NCBI GenBank assembly: GCA_034008185.1
Contig: CM067082.1
Location: forward strand, 55,449,586-55,513,585
DNA: 64,000 bases
Direction of reading: 5' to 3'
Source: Gorsachius magnificus
Taxonomy: Eukaryota; Chordata; Aves; Pelecaniformes; Ardeidae
The translations under genes and the position numbers were made by a program. Numbering within the stretch: the first letter of the stretch is position 1; every line of letters begins with the position of its first letter. The notes beneath the pieces were generated by a model. It made no database searches. It was given only the letters and a program-made list of their open reading frames with translations, and had not been told where the DNA came from. Shown here in pieces: positions 13,244 to 25,491 of this stretch.

Positions 13244-16200
13244 CCTGATGTGCTGTAGTAATTATCTGAAAACCTGTAGCAAAGTATCTGATTTTTTTAT
13301 TTTTCCTTCACATATATCAGTGAGAGAATTGAGATACCTAATCATCATATATTTTTCAAATGAAAGTTTTTAAAGTGTTTATATCCTCTAACTAGGCCTA
13401 CCCAGAAAATGACACATGCAGTTTTTCTAATTCCCAATCATTCTCTGCCCTTTTATTTCAGTCACCCTGGAATTTCCATCTCCTCCTTCCCAACTTCCAT
13501 GCTGCTTTCTGAGCAATACAGCACATCTACAGAGAAGATGTGAAGAAGAGCATTTTTCCCATTGTAGCGTATAGATCCTTCACCTGACTTCTACACTTGC
13601 CTCCAGCCTGGCCACATAGTTGGCCTATAGAGGCCAGGGCTAAACGTCCTTCCTAACTTCTCACCTTCTTGCCTCTTCCTTCTCTTTCCCATCCCCTGTC
13701 TTCCAATTTGCTTTTAAAATTGCTTGCTGTCTGGAGTGAGGATCAGGAAAGTAAAATGGAATTTTACATTATACACAAAATCGTCTCACCTATGCACTAG
13801 CTGTCAATGAAAGAAAAAAAAGCCTGTTAAAGAGAAATCGCCATCAGGAGGCTGAGACCAAAAGGGACTCATTAACATGTGTCTGCTTCCTTTTGACAAA
13901 TACACAATACATTTAGCAGCAATCAAGTACTGCCAATGGAAGATCTCCTATTATTTTAAATCTCCTGTTGAAGAATAATTTTCTTATGCAAAATTATTCT
14001 GCTTCTTTTTTTCGAGACCATCACTCTCATGATTATAATTCCCCAAGTCAATGTCTGATATTTATATCCACACTTTACTCCTGCTGAAGAGGCTGAAGCT
14101 TAGACTTCTATTCAGCGTTTTGTGGAGACAAAAAGAGAACTGAAATAACAAAGTCAGGGGTTTTAGTAGAGCTTTTTTAAAGTAAAGTTGACTTTCTGTA
14201 GTTGCTGCATATCATTTTCCTGGTAAGTAGGCAGGGTTTTTTGATCAAGAGTAAAGGCACCTGAATTTTTGTGTGTCGTTTTTGTTTTCACGAGTGCATA
14301 TGTGTAAATCTTCGGTTTGAGTCTATTTTTCTTGAGACTTTGTTGGGCTGGACTTTTCATTTCACTTTTGGACAGCAAGGGTATGACAGGCAGGCACAGG
14401 CCATTCAATCCAGCCAACCTTCCTTGAGTGACTGGAGCTCTGGTCTAACTTGATGGCCTGCTATAAGGAAACCAAAAATTGTGCCCAAAAGCATGTTTTT
14501 ACCCTCATATCCATTCTTCTTATTCTTCCAGCTTCCTTCTTGCTTTCCTCTTTCTTTTGGCACCAGAGGTAGAGTGATAGATAATCACAGGATGAAGTTG
14601 TATAACATTTGCTTGTATTTCATACCATGAAATTTTCCCTGTTGGTCATCTGCCCCCAGAATCCATTCTCATTCCCATGGCGAAAGGCTGCTACACAATA
14701 TTAGCTGGATGCTAAAGCCAGACTATATTCAGTAGCTGATATTACGTTCTGCCTCCTGGTAGATATGGCTTCAATAAAATTGTAGTTCTAGAAAATAAAC
14801 CAAGAGAATTTGAAGATAAAGGAAAAAGGACAAATAATGAAACAGTCATTAAAGGTTTTCTTTCTTAGGAGACTATATTCCTCTTGAGTTTTTGCATAAC
14901 TTCAATAACGCAAAGTTAAGACCAAATTAATTTTAGGCAAATGTGAAAGTAATTTAGAATAATCTTTATTTTTGTGCAGCAAAGAAGGAAAATAGTCTGC
15001 TGTCTGATGTTGACCATAACTCTAGTTTGGATCAGACATGTACACAGTACTAAATTTCCTAATGAAACTCAAATCTAAATACTTAGGTCCTCTTTCTGTT
15101 TGGTACAATGCAGGCTTCCAAACCAACACAGTGTGGCTGGCAACTTTTATTTTTTACTTTGTGCTCCAGACATTTTCTGTTGTACCTGGAGTAGTATTGT
15201 ATCACTGAAAAAAACCTAAAAGTCCTGGCTTTTACTTCTATCTTTCTTAATTGCTATTAAACTGGCTACATGTTGTTTCCACAAAGAATATTTAGGTGAA
15301 ATAGCCAGTCATAATCACTGAGTAAAGATCAGTGTGCAGCATATACTTAAGGACATTACATTTAAAATATAAAAAGAAGGCAAGTTATAGCCATGGCTGT
15401 GGAAAGGCTTTAACACTAAGGCTGAATGACAGCCTCTAATGCAACTCTCTGCCACTGCTCCCTCCATTTCTGAATATTTCATCTTCTTGGTGGCAATGTT
15501 CTATGTCTGATTCCTAGCCAAGGGCAATTAAAAAAAGTTAGAACCAAAATTGTCTTTTTTTCCTGAATATAAAGAGAGCTACCCCCAAATTTTTCCCATC
15601 TCTTTCTTGAGCAGCCTTACGGAAAAAATAGCCATGTGCTGTAAGATTCAGTACAAGACAGGAAGAATAAAAATATGTTCCATTGTTCAGAAGGAAATTA
15701 ATTTTAATCTGACCCAGTCCTGATCCTACTTTTACCTGTGTCTTTAGAGCAGTCAGATCTGGCAGCCTAAAGCTCATAAATTCCTGTTCCTGATCTGAAG
15801 CTATTCTAGGATCAGATCATACAGTCTATATACAGGGGAGCCCTTGTTCTCAGAAATAATTTTTAAGCACTGCAGTAGGTCTGCTATATGTGATTAAGGC
15901 TAATCAACACAAATGAGGGTGAGCAACTTTTCTTCTAATTGTTAGCTATGCTTTAATCCTTTTGTAGTTAATACTCATACCACGCTTTTCAGAGGTTCTT
16001 CCATTTATATGAGATACTCAGATTTTAAAAGCTTATTCAGGAGGTCACAGGATATTTGGAAGAGATGCTGGTTTTGCTGCACTCTGTGGCAAATCACTGA
16101 TTAGCTTCAAAGAAGCTAGAATTAAAAATCATAGATCTTGGTTGGCACAGAACTCTATTATATCTGACAGATCATGTAGCCTCCCCCAAAAAATCTTCAG

Positions 16201-16410
16201 ATCAGTGCACTTGGTTTTATCCTCTCTGAAAAGAGAATATAGCCTTCTGCCAATGCATGGATCTTCAGTATGTTACACAGGTTTAAAGCACTGATATTAG
16301 GTTCGTTTTACAGACTGTAATACTTGACACATGTTTTATCTTAATTTACATCCTTCTCAATGTGAAGTCCAGGTTCTCAACTTGAAAATATTTCTTCTCC
16401 GTAGGAAGGG
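13244..16410. other. Unique AT-rich non-coding DNA, no gene recognised
   Basis: I see nothing beyond ordinary AT-rich sequence with scattered pyrimidine-rich patches, for example about 13,440-13,500 and 13,650-13,710. No open frame has family motifs and no repeat could be named. Confidence 0.6.
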
Positions 16411-16490
16411 ATTTTTCTGGTTTTTCGTTTTGTGGGGTTTTTTTTGTTGTTTTGTTTTGGTTGGTTTGTTTGTTTGGTTTTTTGTGGTTT
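16411..16490 (+). repeat. T/G-rich low-complexity tract
   Basis: About 80 bases consist almost entirely of T and G with irregular TTTG and GGTT units. It is a low-complexity tract and it abuts the old CR1 fragment that follows. Confidence 0.85.
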
Positions 16491-16499
16491 CCTTTTACT

Positions 16500-16760
16500 A
16501 GTTATCATCTTCAAGAGCACAGTTTAATTTGTATTCTACTTTTTTCTCAAAACTGTTTTGTGGAATCTCATCAGATATCTTGCTAAAGTCAAGTATACTT
16601 CAGTCCGCTTGTATGATATCCACAAATCTTGTTTTTATGTCTCTGAAAGAGATTAATTTGTGTTGACCAGCTTTGGTTTTGACAAGTGCACATAGTGTTA
16701 GCCAATGTACTTAAGCTATCTATCCACTTTATTAATCAACCAATCCTGTTGCTGAAACTA
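16500..16760 (-). mobile_element. Ancient CR1/L3-like LINE fragment (RT middle)
   Basis: Read on the - strand, this interval corresponds to the middle of a CR1-clade reverse transcriptase. On the + strand, phrases such as CTTGCTAAAGTCAAGTATAC (about 16,580) and the stretch through about 16,720 follow the order seen in old CR1/L3 repeats: the loss-of-function equivalents of the 'KAFDTVPH' and 'GFTKG' regions. No open frame survives and divergence is high, so this is a fossil predating the young CR1s elsewhere in the window. The assignment rests on remembered repeat consensus and the exact limits are approximate. Confidence 0.6.
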
Positions 16761-17197
16761 AATTTTTCAGTTTCAAATTTCCCAAGTCTTTTTGTATCTT
16801 CAAGGGGTAAGAGTAGATTCAATATATTCACTTTAAACCTGAAACACTATGTCATGAAGATTTGGCATGCCATCAATACAGCCTTCACAAATCCTATGTA
16901 CTAATTAAAGATGTGTTTCATTATATGCATTTGTGTCTAAAGGTTATTACTATTATCAGTGACTTCTCATTTATGGGAAGAAATCAACAGTTTATATTTT
17001 AATAACCACATCCTAAATTACTTGGCAGCTCATACAGCTGCTTCCCTTACTCTAGCTTCCACATCTGGGTTTTACAGAGAGAAACACAGCTGAACTGTAC
17101 TCAGCTTGCTTTGAGGAAGAAGTGCTCTCCTCCTTTGCTTAGTGTTTCCCTGCAAGTTCACCCATGTACATCAAACCTAATTTGGTCCATTTTATGC

Positions 17198-17234
17198 AAA
17201 AAAAAAAAAAAAAGAAAAAAAAAAAAAAGAAAAA
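17198..17234 (+). repeat. A-rich tract
   Basis: Runs of 16, 14 and 5 adenines are separated by single guanines. It could be the remains of a poly(A) tail, but no retrocopy body is recognisable upstream, so I treat it as a simple repeat. Confidence 0.9.
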
Positions 17235-20047
17235 TATTGGAATGACTGTGTACAGTCCTACCTATCCAGAAGGCAAATCACCTGGAGATGGAGCACTGTA
17301 ACAGTATGCCAGCTTCTGAGCCTAACTCAGGCTGACAACAAATCCCTGCCGGACCGAAGGAGTCACTAGTAATGAAACACAACTACTGGCAGTAGGGTTA
17401 GCTTTAAGGTGCCTCCTACCTTCCTGCTAACAGCAGGCCCATTGCTGAAAGCACTGAGAATTTTATACATTAGCTATTACGCAAAATTGACATGGTAAGG
17501 TAGCAAATCGAGCAGTCATATTAATTTGGTTCACATTTAGAAGATTCTGCATAGTTATCCATGCACAAGTGTTGGAAAAATGTTTGGTGTTTTTTTTTCT
17601 TTTTCAAATATTGTTAGGACTGATTAAAGTCTTAGTTTCTGATTCTGATTATGTGTCATAGCAATTAAATGCAAAGTAAGGATACATAAATCATATGCTA
17701 CAATAAGCATGTCTCTAAGATAGACATCACATGTCAGTACAAAGATTTGGAGACAGACAAATCAGCTGTCAACCATGCTAATTGCAATGCTCTCTGAAAA
17801 AATGACAACATAACCTGTAGCTAAATAAATAATAGTGTATGTAGATAGGCTATTTTAATTCATTTTGGAATCTGTCCAGAAAAGACTTGAGCTCTGTCCT
17901 ACTGCTTATGTCTAACTGCTTAGAAGACCATAAGACTGGAAGTTATTTTTATTCTTTCTTAAATCAATAGATGTTTCTTCCTTAAGCAAGGTTGAACATG
18001 GTTTATTTAGTTTATAAAAAATAAATTTATTAAAAGTAACTAGCTATCTACACTGCAGTGAAAAAAGGAACAAAACCAGAAGTTAGCACAATCCCATCTA
18101 ATACAATAAAACCTTCTTTTTATCCATCTTTGTCCAAAAATTGTATTTAATAACCATGCTCTTCATGCTCCAGCAAAGTGGTTATTATAATAAGAAAAGT
18201 TGGCTTAAATACAAAAAAAATATTAGTAAAAGACACTATTTGGAGGACTTCAGTATTTGTTTAGTTCTAAACCTCTGACTTTGGCAACTTCAAATTCCAG
18301 CATACAAAAACGTCTATGATAATTCTGCAAAATGGCTCCCACTGGCATTCACTGATTGGACAGACCATGATCCCCTGTCCACTAAACTCAGGAGGGAAGC
18401 TGGCCATGATCTGGGAGTACCAGTGCAAGCCACGGGGGTGATCCCACCCCCACCAAGTTAGTAGTGAATCTTCCACTGACTTCAAGGTCTAATATCGAGT
18501 CTTATTCATGAGTTCCAGGTGCACAGGACTTGATCACGAAGACAAGTTGTGAGAACCAGCATTGTTTTAAACACTGCTTTGAATAAATGCTTTCTTAGCT
18601 AAGAGAGTCCATGGAGACTGTGCTGCGGAGAAGATGACAAAGAAAAGTAAGCACGACTATAGTGAGAGAGGATAGCAAGTTGATATCCAGAGTGACAGAA
18701 CAGAAGCTGGGTGTTACCAATGACTTACTTAATTTCTCTCCTACCTCAGCCTAAGATGGGAGACTTCAACCTCAGCTCATCTGACCCCAGAGAAGGTGAG
18801 GTGAAGGAGAAAATAGAACCCAAAATATCAGAGTGAATATGAAATATCAAAGTAAAAAATAATTTATACAGATAAATATGTAAGTACTGTAATTGCCTAG
18901 TGCAAATACACAAGTGTGTATTAACTTACTGCAAGTCATAGATTGTCTTTCATAATTTTATTGAAAAAAATATTTTACTGTCTTATAAACACCTCAGTAA
19001 AATAAAAAAAAATTAATACTAACCTGTGAAAAGCCAATATTTAAAATATTAGTAGATGATCAGCTTAGCCAGAATAACTAAGGTAGTTAATCCTCCTTCT
19101 TCTGCCTGCTCTCCACTCAGCAGCCTTCCTCCTTCAACCAGCTGGGTGAAATCCTGCGACTCAGTTCCTCCTGCTCCTAAACCTCCTTTCCAACATTCTG
19201 TCCCAGAGGAATTGCTTTCTTTTGGTGGCACTCTTTTAACAACCTTCCTAGCAGGATTGTGAACAACTGCACTAGAACAGGGGGGATTACCTGATTCAGT
19301 CGCTGCAAAACCATACCACAGATGCTACGGAATTTTTCAGAGACATGCAATTAGGGGATGGCGCATGCAACTGGTTGACTGAGGAGGGGGACTGGGCCAG
19401 TTTCCTTGGACTTCATTTCCTCTCCATTCCTCTCTGTAATACATCCAAACAGGCAGGAGATGAACACTCCCCTGTAGTCGCTGTGTAACACTGTGAGAGG
19501 GTCCAACACCTTCATCTCGCTGAGACCCTAGATACTGCTGTGGACCTGAAGAGACTACTGCTGCTGGGAGAGGGTGACTCGGCTTTCCGGTGCAAACATT
19601 TGCCATTTAATGGAAACTTACACATCTCTAAGCATATTCGGCTCCAGGATTGAATCCAGTAGCTACTGCTATGCAGCGTGATATATCTTGCCTTTTGTTT
19701 CCTGTCGAAAGCAGACTATTCTTTCCACAAAATATAATGCCAACTGCTGTTAGGGTTTTTTGGCACATTCACAGGACTTTCTGTGAATGATATGGCATCG
19801 GTAATGTTATTTATGCAAGCTGCCCATCTAAACTCAAAATACCTTGGCACCCACTCCTATACCAAAGCTCCCGACCAATATGTGAACAGGCTGAGCGCCA
19901 TCTGAAAACATAGACATGAATGTAGGCAGCCAACACATCCTTTTTTCTGATCATATGTGTGCTTAGGGCAGGAGTGCCAGCAGACAGTCTAGCAGCTTGC
20001 TGCTTAGACTCAGAGAGATACCCTTTTCCTTTTTGAATTTAAGCTGC

Positions 20048-20063
20048 TTTTTTTTTTTTTTTT
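20048..20063 (+). repeat. Poly-T run
   Basis: Sixteen consecutive thymines. No retrogene body could be recognised downstream on the - strand. Confidence 0.9.
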
Positions 20064-20459
20064 CATTTTGAGGAGTAGTTGACTATTCTTAAGTCTCTTT
20101 TAGAATATTGATGTATTGTAAAGCACTTTGTATTTGTTTTTATAATGTGCAGATATGATATTTTTCCTAGAAGAAAACCTCTTCCAAGACAGAAATTCTA
20201 CTAGTAAGTATTTTTTGCCTCTTGACTTGTATTTCCCAATGTAAAAAGTTACAAACAGTTTTTAAACAGTCTTGAAAAAAACATAAGTAAGCTCTGTTAT
20301 GTGTGATATGACAGAGGAAATACCGTACTCATTCTGACTTGGGGTCATATTAGATCAGGGAGGCATGCAAGCCCTGTTACAAATAGATGTGGAACGGCTT
20401 ACCCCATACAGGCTAAACCTAATTCTGGCCTCTTCTGAGCTGGAGGTGATTAGAAAGGA

Positions 20460-21130
20460 TTAGGTCTTGACACAGCGGTCTGACCTCCTTTTCACACGGT
20501 ATTGCAGCAACTCTTTGTACCTGCATAAAATTCTCAATTGTTTTTTGAATCTTTTTCATTTCTAGGACAAAATGACTTTGTATGTAATGAATTCCTCAGT
20601 TTGACTGCACCTCTCTCTTATTTTAGAATTTTGAATATCCTATTCTTCGTGCATTAGGAAGCAAAGACTTATTTGATTTAAAAATATTCGTAAAGCTCTC
20701 TTCAAACTCTTTGCAAGAGCTTTTTCTCACCCAGTTATTCTTATCACTCTTCTCTGAATCTTATGTGCTTCTTTAATATGCATACTTTACACATTATTCC
20801 AGATGGGAATAATAGAAAAGCTGCATTTTTGTTGCATATGAAATAATTATTACATTCTTCATACTACTGATTGTTCCTTATGCATACTTAGCATACTATT
20901 TGCTTTCTATCTGGAACTGCATAGTGAATAGAGGTCTCCATTTAATTGACTGCAATGACATACAAGATTATTGACGTTAATGTAAAAACCTATAAAGTGT
21001 GCGAGCATTTAATTCCTCTCCCCTTCATCTCTCACACGCTTCACATTACTTGTATTTATTGGTACTAAAATGCATTTGCCCATTGTCGTAACATGTTTAA
21101 GTCTTTGACTATATGTTACTCCATGACTAC
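20460..21130 (-). mobile_element. Ancient CR1/L3-like LINE fragment (RT C-terminal part)
   Basis: On the - strand this is a decayed CR1-clade ORF2 3' portion. The + strand landmarks come in the expected order for an inverted copy: ATCACTCTTCTCTGAATC (about 20,743), then TTAGCATACTATTTGCTTTC (about 20,889), then ATGCATTTGCCCATTG (about 21,070). These correspond to regions shared by old amniote CR1/L3 repeats. No reading frame is intact. The 3' end and tail are not clear, so the left boundary is approximate. The order of several independent landmarks makes chance unlikely, but the family call is from memory. Confidence 0.65.
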
Positions 21131-22615
21131 TTTCCCTAGCAGCATGGAGCACCTTGGAAGTCAAAAGAAACTGTGGTAACTGAGTCTCTTACATATAGGG
21201 ACACGCTTTATCTTTAGGGAGATGTTCAAAGTGTCAGAGAAGGTAGGAGAGAGGCACAATGTTTCTTCTCAAAACAATGCTAATTAGAGCCTATCATCTC
21301 ACACAGGCATTCCGTTATATTGTTTTCAATTCTTGTTTCAGCCAGGTACAGCTATAAAAATTTCTTGTGTCATGCACTTGAATGAGTAAGAGGAATTTTA
21401 AAAATATAGAAAAAACATTTGCTACCTGTTAGCACTTTGGAGCAGCAACTGTGATTAGATACGTCAAATTTTGGATAACAAATAAGCCATTTCAGTTCAT
21501 CTGTTTCAGAACTCTGAATATATTAACCCCAGGACGGGTAGTTCATTGCTGCTGTTCGAGTTATCTGTAAAAATTATTCTTTTGACACTTATTCCTGTTT
21601 CTCATTATTTTCCTTTAAAAAAAAAAAGAAAAAAGGAAAGGACAAAGAAACCATTATTTCTCAGCAATATGCTTGATTTTTGCTTGATTGAATATTCAGT
21701 GGGCCAGTTTCTTCTCTCACAGGCTTTCTACTTCTGTTATACCACAAAAAATGTGAAACAATCAATGGAATGCTATTTAGAGTTTTTGGAATTAGAGTCT
21801 AGAATACATAGATTTGGGACAAAATTCTAAGTTTAAGGAATTCCAGGGCCTACTTATAAATATCCTTAGTATTAGAAACCAAGTCTCTCGCTATATAAAA
21901 ACCAGTATTAAAATATACATGCGTCATATACATATACATATACAATGTGTGTGAATTTAAGGGTCTAAGGTCTAACTTTGTCATTCAGCTTTGATAGTGT
22001 TAATGTCAATATGTAAGTTCTAGGGCAGAAGATGATATCTGATAACTTCATGAACCCAAGTTGTGTTCATCTGTAATATTTGTAAAAATGTTACTGTAAT
22101 GCCTAAAGACAATTTGCTAGGTAAGCTTTGGTCACTTGCTTCTGTTCCTAGACCTTGGGCACATGACAAAACCCCATGATATCACAGCTGACTGTACATG
22201 AAATCAGTCATCCACGTATTCCTACAATTAAAATCTTTTGCAGGATATTATTGTGCTACTGATTAGAAAAGCTTTTCTTTAACCTGTTCTGCTGTCATAG
22301 ATTTACAATAGAGGAAAAGTAAGTCTGTTGTTATCAGGTAAATTCTCCTCCCTTTTCTGCAGCTGTGACTGTAGAAAAATTCCTTATGAAATTTTTATCA
22401 AAGGAACTAAAATATCATTTCTTTTTAATACAAAGCTACTAGCTTTTGATTCACAATGAATTTTTTATATCAACATTACCAGGAACTAAAATATCAAATG
22501 AGATAATTGTGTTTTGGAAATACAGGCTGTCAACTTTTGATTTACTGTCGTGTCTTCAATGAATGCAAAATCCTTTTCTGGAGCTTTCCAGGTCTTTGAG
22601 GACCTAGAGCTCCAA
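21131..22615. other. Unique AT-rich non-coding DNA, no gene recognised
   Basis: I see no gene or nameable repeat. There is a short CATATA-type simple repeat near 21,925-21,945. Confidence 0.6.
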
Positions 22616-22617
22616 GA

Positions 22618-22670
22618 ATGAACTTGATGATCTTAAAGGTCTTTTCCAACCTAAATGATTCTATGAATGG
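22618..22670 (+). mobile_element. CR1 3' end fragment
   Basis: The words TTGATGATCTTAAAGGTC, CTTTTCCAACC and ATTCTATGA follow each other as in the 3' untranslated end of avian CR1 elements. Only this terminal piece of about 50 bases is present, as expected for a severely 5'-truncated LINE copy. It is on the + strand, opposite to the large CR1 at 25.4 kb. Confidence 0.75.
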
Positions 22671-24284
22671 TTTGGGAAGTCCAGGGAGGTGCAGGGTGTA
22701 GGATAAGACATAGAATAAGGGGTATTTTGGTGTTAAATTCTGCAATGAAACCAAACATTTGGATGGTCACTATTTTAACCATGCACAGTGTAGCTGAGAG
22801 AGGGGAGAAGGTTGGTGGGAGAGCCAAAGCTACTTCTGTCTTGTTCAGGATGTTTGAGTTACCATGCAGGGCTGATATTCCTTACACACTAAATTCACTG
22901 AGCAAGACTGCATGCTGGAGAAAAAATGCAGTTCCTCCTGCATATACTAGCAGTCCCACTTTTCCTAAAAGCCCCCTCTTTCTTTTTCATAAAGCATCTT
23001 AACTGCCAGCATTGCAAAAGTGTTCCCTGCTCTCTGCAGTGTTTTCCTGGCTGCAGGAACTGAGCAATGGAGGGAAACCAACGCCTCCTGTCGCTTTGAT
23101 GTACACCAGCCCCTTCCTTCTCCATTGCCATACCCGCCTCAACCAGGCTGCGGTAAATATCCTTGCCCCAACGCTGTCACTGTTCTTATGACATTCAGAA
23201 TTGATAGCTTCAGGGAGCGGTATTATGCAGTGGAAATAGCTTGCAGCTTGGGCCTCAGCTGGTGAAACTAAATGCTGAAGTGCTGTGAAGGGTGACTTAT
23301 TCCCAGTCAGCCAGCTATTTGGTTTCTCTAAGGTTTTGACAGATGAGCAAATCTTGTTGCAGTAGTTTAAGACATTATCATCCCCAGCTGTCAGCTCAGC
23401 TATTCTGCTGGAGTTTACCACCTCCATAATAGCATATGCTATTTGCAAAGAATCAGTCCTTCTAATTTGTAGCCTGGCATTTTGCTTAAGCACAGTTTCA
23501 GTGGAAAATTAAGCTAGAACACTGGACTCCTTACCAAGGGGTCAGAAGTGCAAGCAGCTACAGCCTTCTCCAAAGCAAGAACTTTTCTGACTCGGCCATA
23601 CCAACTAGAGATTGAAGGTCTCTCAAAATCTAGTTTTGTGATTCATAAGTGATTCAAATATTCTTTCTATCAGAAGCAAAATTAAACCATTTTTATTATT
23701 AAAAAAGTATCCCACATAGCTTTGTCCATCCTAAACTGAAGGGTAGGACCGATAGTACTAAGGAGGTTTCAAATTGTTTGCGATATCCTATTTTAAAAGC
23801 CCATTTCACTGCTTGCGGCTTTGCCGTGTTTGGAAATGTTTAGTCTGAAGTTCTGCACAATCTAAGCCTAAACTTCCTTGAAAGACCATTTTAATGAAAA
23901 TAGTTCTACTTTCCTGAAGCATAAGACAAAAGAAAGGAACATTTTGTTTGAAAACATTACAGGAAAAAATAATTCATTCATCCTTTTAGGACACCCCTTT
24001 TAAAGCAGGGAAAGAAATGCAACAAGAAGTGGCTGTTTGTAACACTGGCATGTCTTCTTCTAGGCCCAGGAAATTAAATTTAGAAAATTTGCAGATCTCA
24101 GTGTGGATTTGTTTGAGTCTAAGACCCAAATCCCCTGAATTCATCATTTCTGCAGATCACTGTACCTTCACATCTCCTACTGCTGATAGCTCACAAAAAC
24201 TGTTCCTCTGGAAATTAGCTGGGCTGCCCTCAACCCCTTACAGCCTTTATTTGTTCAGGGGTCTTCACAAAGTGTCTGACCATG
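22671..24284. other. Non-coding DNA, no gene recognised
   Basis: I see no supported gene. A 164-codon open frame on the - strand (22,999-23,493) has no family motif, overlaps other short frames on the + strand and is judged accidental. Confidence 0.55.
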
Positions 24285-24354
24285 TGATAAGGGGTTGGAA
24301 CTAGATGATCTTTAAGATTCCTTCCAACCCAAACCATTCTACGATTCTATGATT
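24285..24354 (+). mobile_element. CR1 3' end fragment
   Basis: The sequence runs GGGGTTGGAACTAGATGATC, CCTTCCAACCC, AAACCATTCTACGATTCTATGA. This is the canonical avian CR1 3' terminus, including the start of the ATTCTATG octamer tail. It is a truncated + strand insertion. The tail is slightly diverged, indicating an intermediate age. It lies about 1 kb before the nested CR1 pair. Confidence 0.85.
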
Positions 24355-24570
24355 TGGTAGCCTCAGGCTATGGGGATAAAGTTGTTGTCTAAAATGGCTG
24401 AAATGCCTCATTCAGTACACATGAAGATTTTATCAGGAGACAACAAATGCATGGATGCAGTGGGTTATAACAGAGGTCCTTCTGGTTCCTCCGGCACTGA
24501 ACTACTGACGCCTGGAGAAGTGTAAGACCCTGGATCCACAGGCACTGATAGGAGTGTACTCTCCCAATGG

Positions 24571-24600
24571 AAATTTCTGGACCAACAAAATTTCTGGACC
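24571..24600 (+). repeat. Short 17-bp-period direct duplication
   Basis: AAATTTCTGGACC occurs at 24,571-24,583 and again at 24,588-24,600 with a four-base spacer. The duplication sits at the left edge of the ancient CR1 fragment. It could be a slippage event or, less likely, part of a target duplication. Confidence 0.8.
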
Positions 24601-25395
24601 CAGACCTTACATGTTGATTGATTTATTTAACTGCTTTTTGAGCCCCTGTAAACTTTTGTCCTCTGCTATCTTCCATGGCAATGAATGTTATACTTGAATA
24701 GTGTGCTGCTGGAAGAATGGATTTTTCTTTGCTTTGAACCTTCCACCTTTTAATTTCTTGTGATGGTTCTTAGTTTTGTATCATGAGAAGCAAGGTCATT
24801 CTCTATTTGTGTTCTCCAAGCTACTCGTGATACCCTATGCATCTGTTGTAGTCCACTTCAGTTATGTTTTTCAAGGATGAAGAATCCTACTCTGGAATCT
24901 CTCTCTGCATAGTTGTCTTGCCTTGTAAGTCTCCTCTCCTTTCAAGTTGTATAATAGCCATTCCTGAGATAGGATAAGGGGAGAGGGGAATACACAAACC
25001 ATTCAAGATGAAGGTACATCACCAGCTCACAATGCCATATTCATGTTTTCTGTTCTTCACTCTTTTATTTTCTTGCTATTTTTTCCAACTTTTTTTCATT
25101 ATTTAGTACTGACCTGATACTTTGAACTGCTAAAGCTACTCTGAAGTGCATTCTCTGAGGGGCAACTGCTAATCTAGAGACTGTCGGTTATGTATGGGTA
25201 GAATTACTTTTCCACATGTGCCATGCTTTATGTTTATTGTAAATAAATAACACCCTCATTGTATCACTCAGCTACCCAATAACCTAAAAACCTTCAATAA
25301 TTCTTCTCATTTGGATTTTGTTTTTACTGTGTTGAATAATTTAAGGTCAACAGCAAAACTTTTGTATTTGCTATCGATTCCCTCTTATGAAATCC
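24600..25395 (-). mobile_element. Ancient CR1/L3-like LINE fragment, host of a nested CR1
   Basis: This is a degraded CR1-clade ORF2 segment read on the - strand. The + strand landmarks follow the inverted consensus order: ACTGCTTTTTGAGCCCCTG (about 24,630), TTTAATTTCTTGTGATGG (about 24,751), CATTCAAGATGAAGGTACAT (about 25,000), CACTCAGCTACCCAATAACC (about 25,266) and AATAATTTAAGGTCAACAGC (about 25,335). All frames are destroyed. It ends abruptly where the octamer tail of the young CR1 begins, so it was the target of that later insertion. I could not find its continuation on the far side near 28.7 kb. The family call is from remembered consensus. Confidence 0.7.
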
Positions 25396-25398
25396 TTA

Positions 25399-25420
25399 TA
25401 GAATCATAGAATCATAGAAT
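25399..25420 (-). repeat. CR1 3' octamer tail
   Basis: Two full TAGAATCA units plus TAGAAT stand at the + strand left end of the element. On the coding strand these are the TGATTCTA-type repeats that terminate avian CR1 copies and are thought to be recognised by the element's own reverse transcriptase during target-primed synthesis. Confidence 0.95.
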
Positions 25421-25491
25421 GTTTTGGGTTGGAAGGGACCCCTAGAGGTCATCTAGTCCAACCCCCCTGCAGTGAGCAGGAACACCGCTAA

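Larger units (their letters stand above)
16761..20455. other. Unique AT-rich non-coding DNA, no gene recognised
   Basis: I see no gene. The interval contains an A-rich tract (17,198-17,234) and a T-run (20,048-20,063), listed separately. A pyrimidine-rich segment near 19,100-19,200 gives short open frames on both strands with no family resemblance. Confidence 0.6.

Noticed and set aside
22999..23493. 164-codon open frame on the - strand
   Set aside because: No domain, motif or repeat family is recognisable, and several other frames overlap it. This length is expected by chance in 64 kb.
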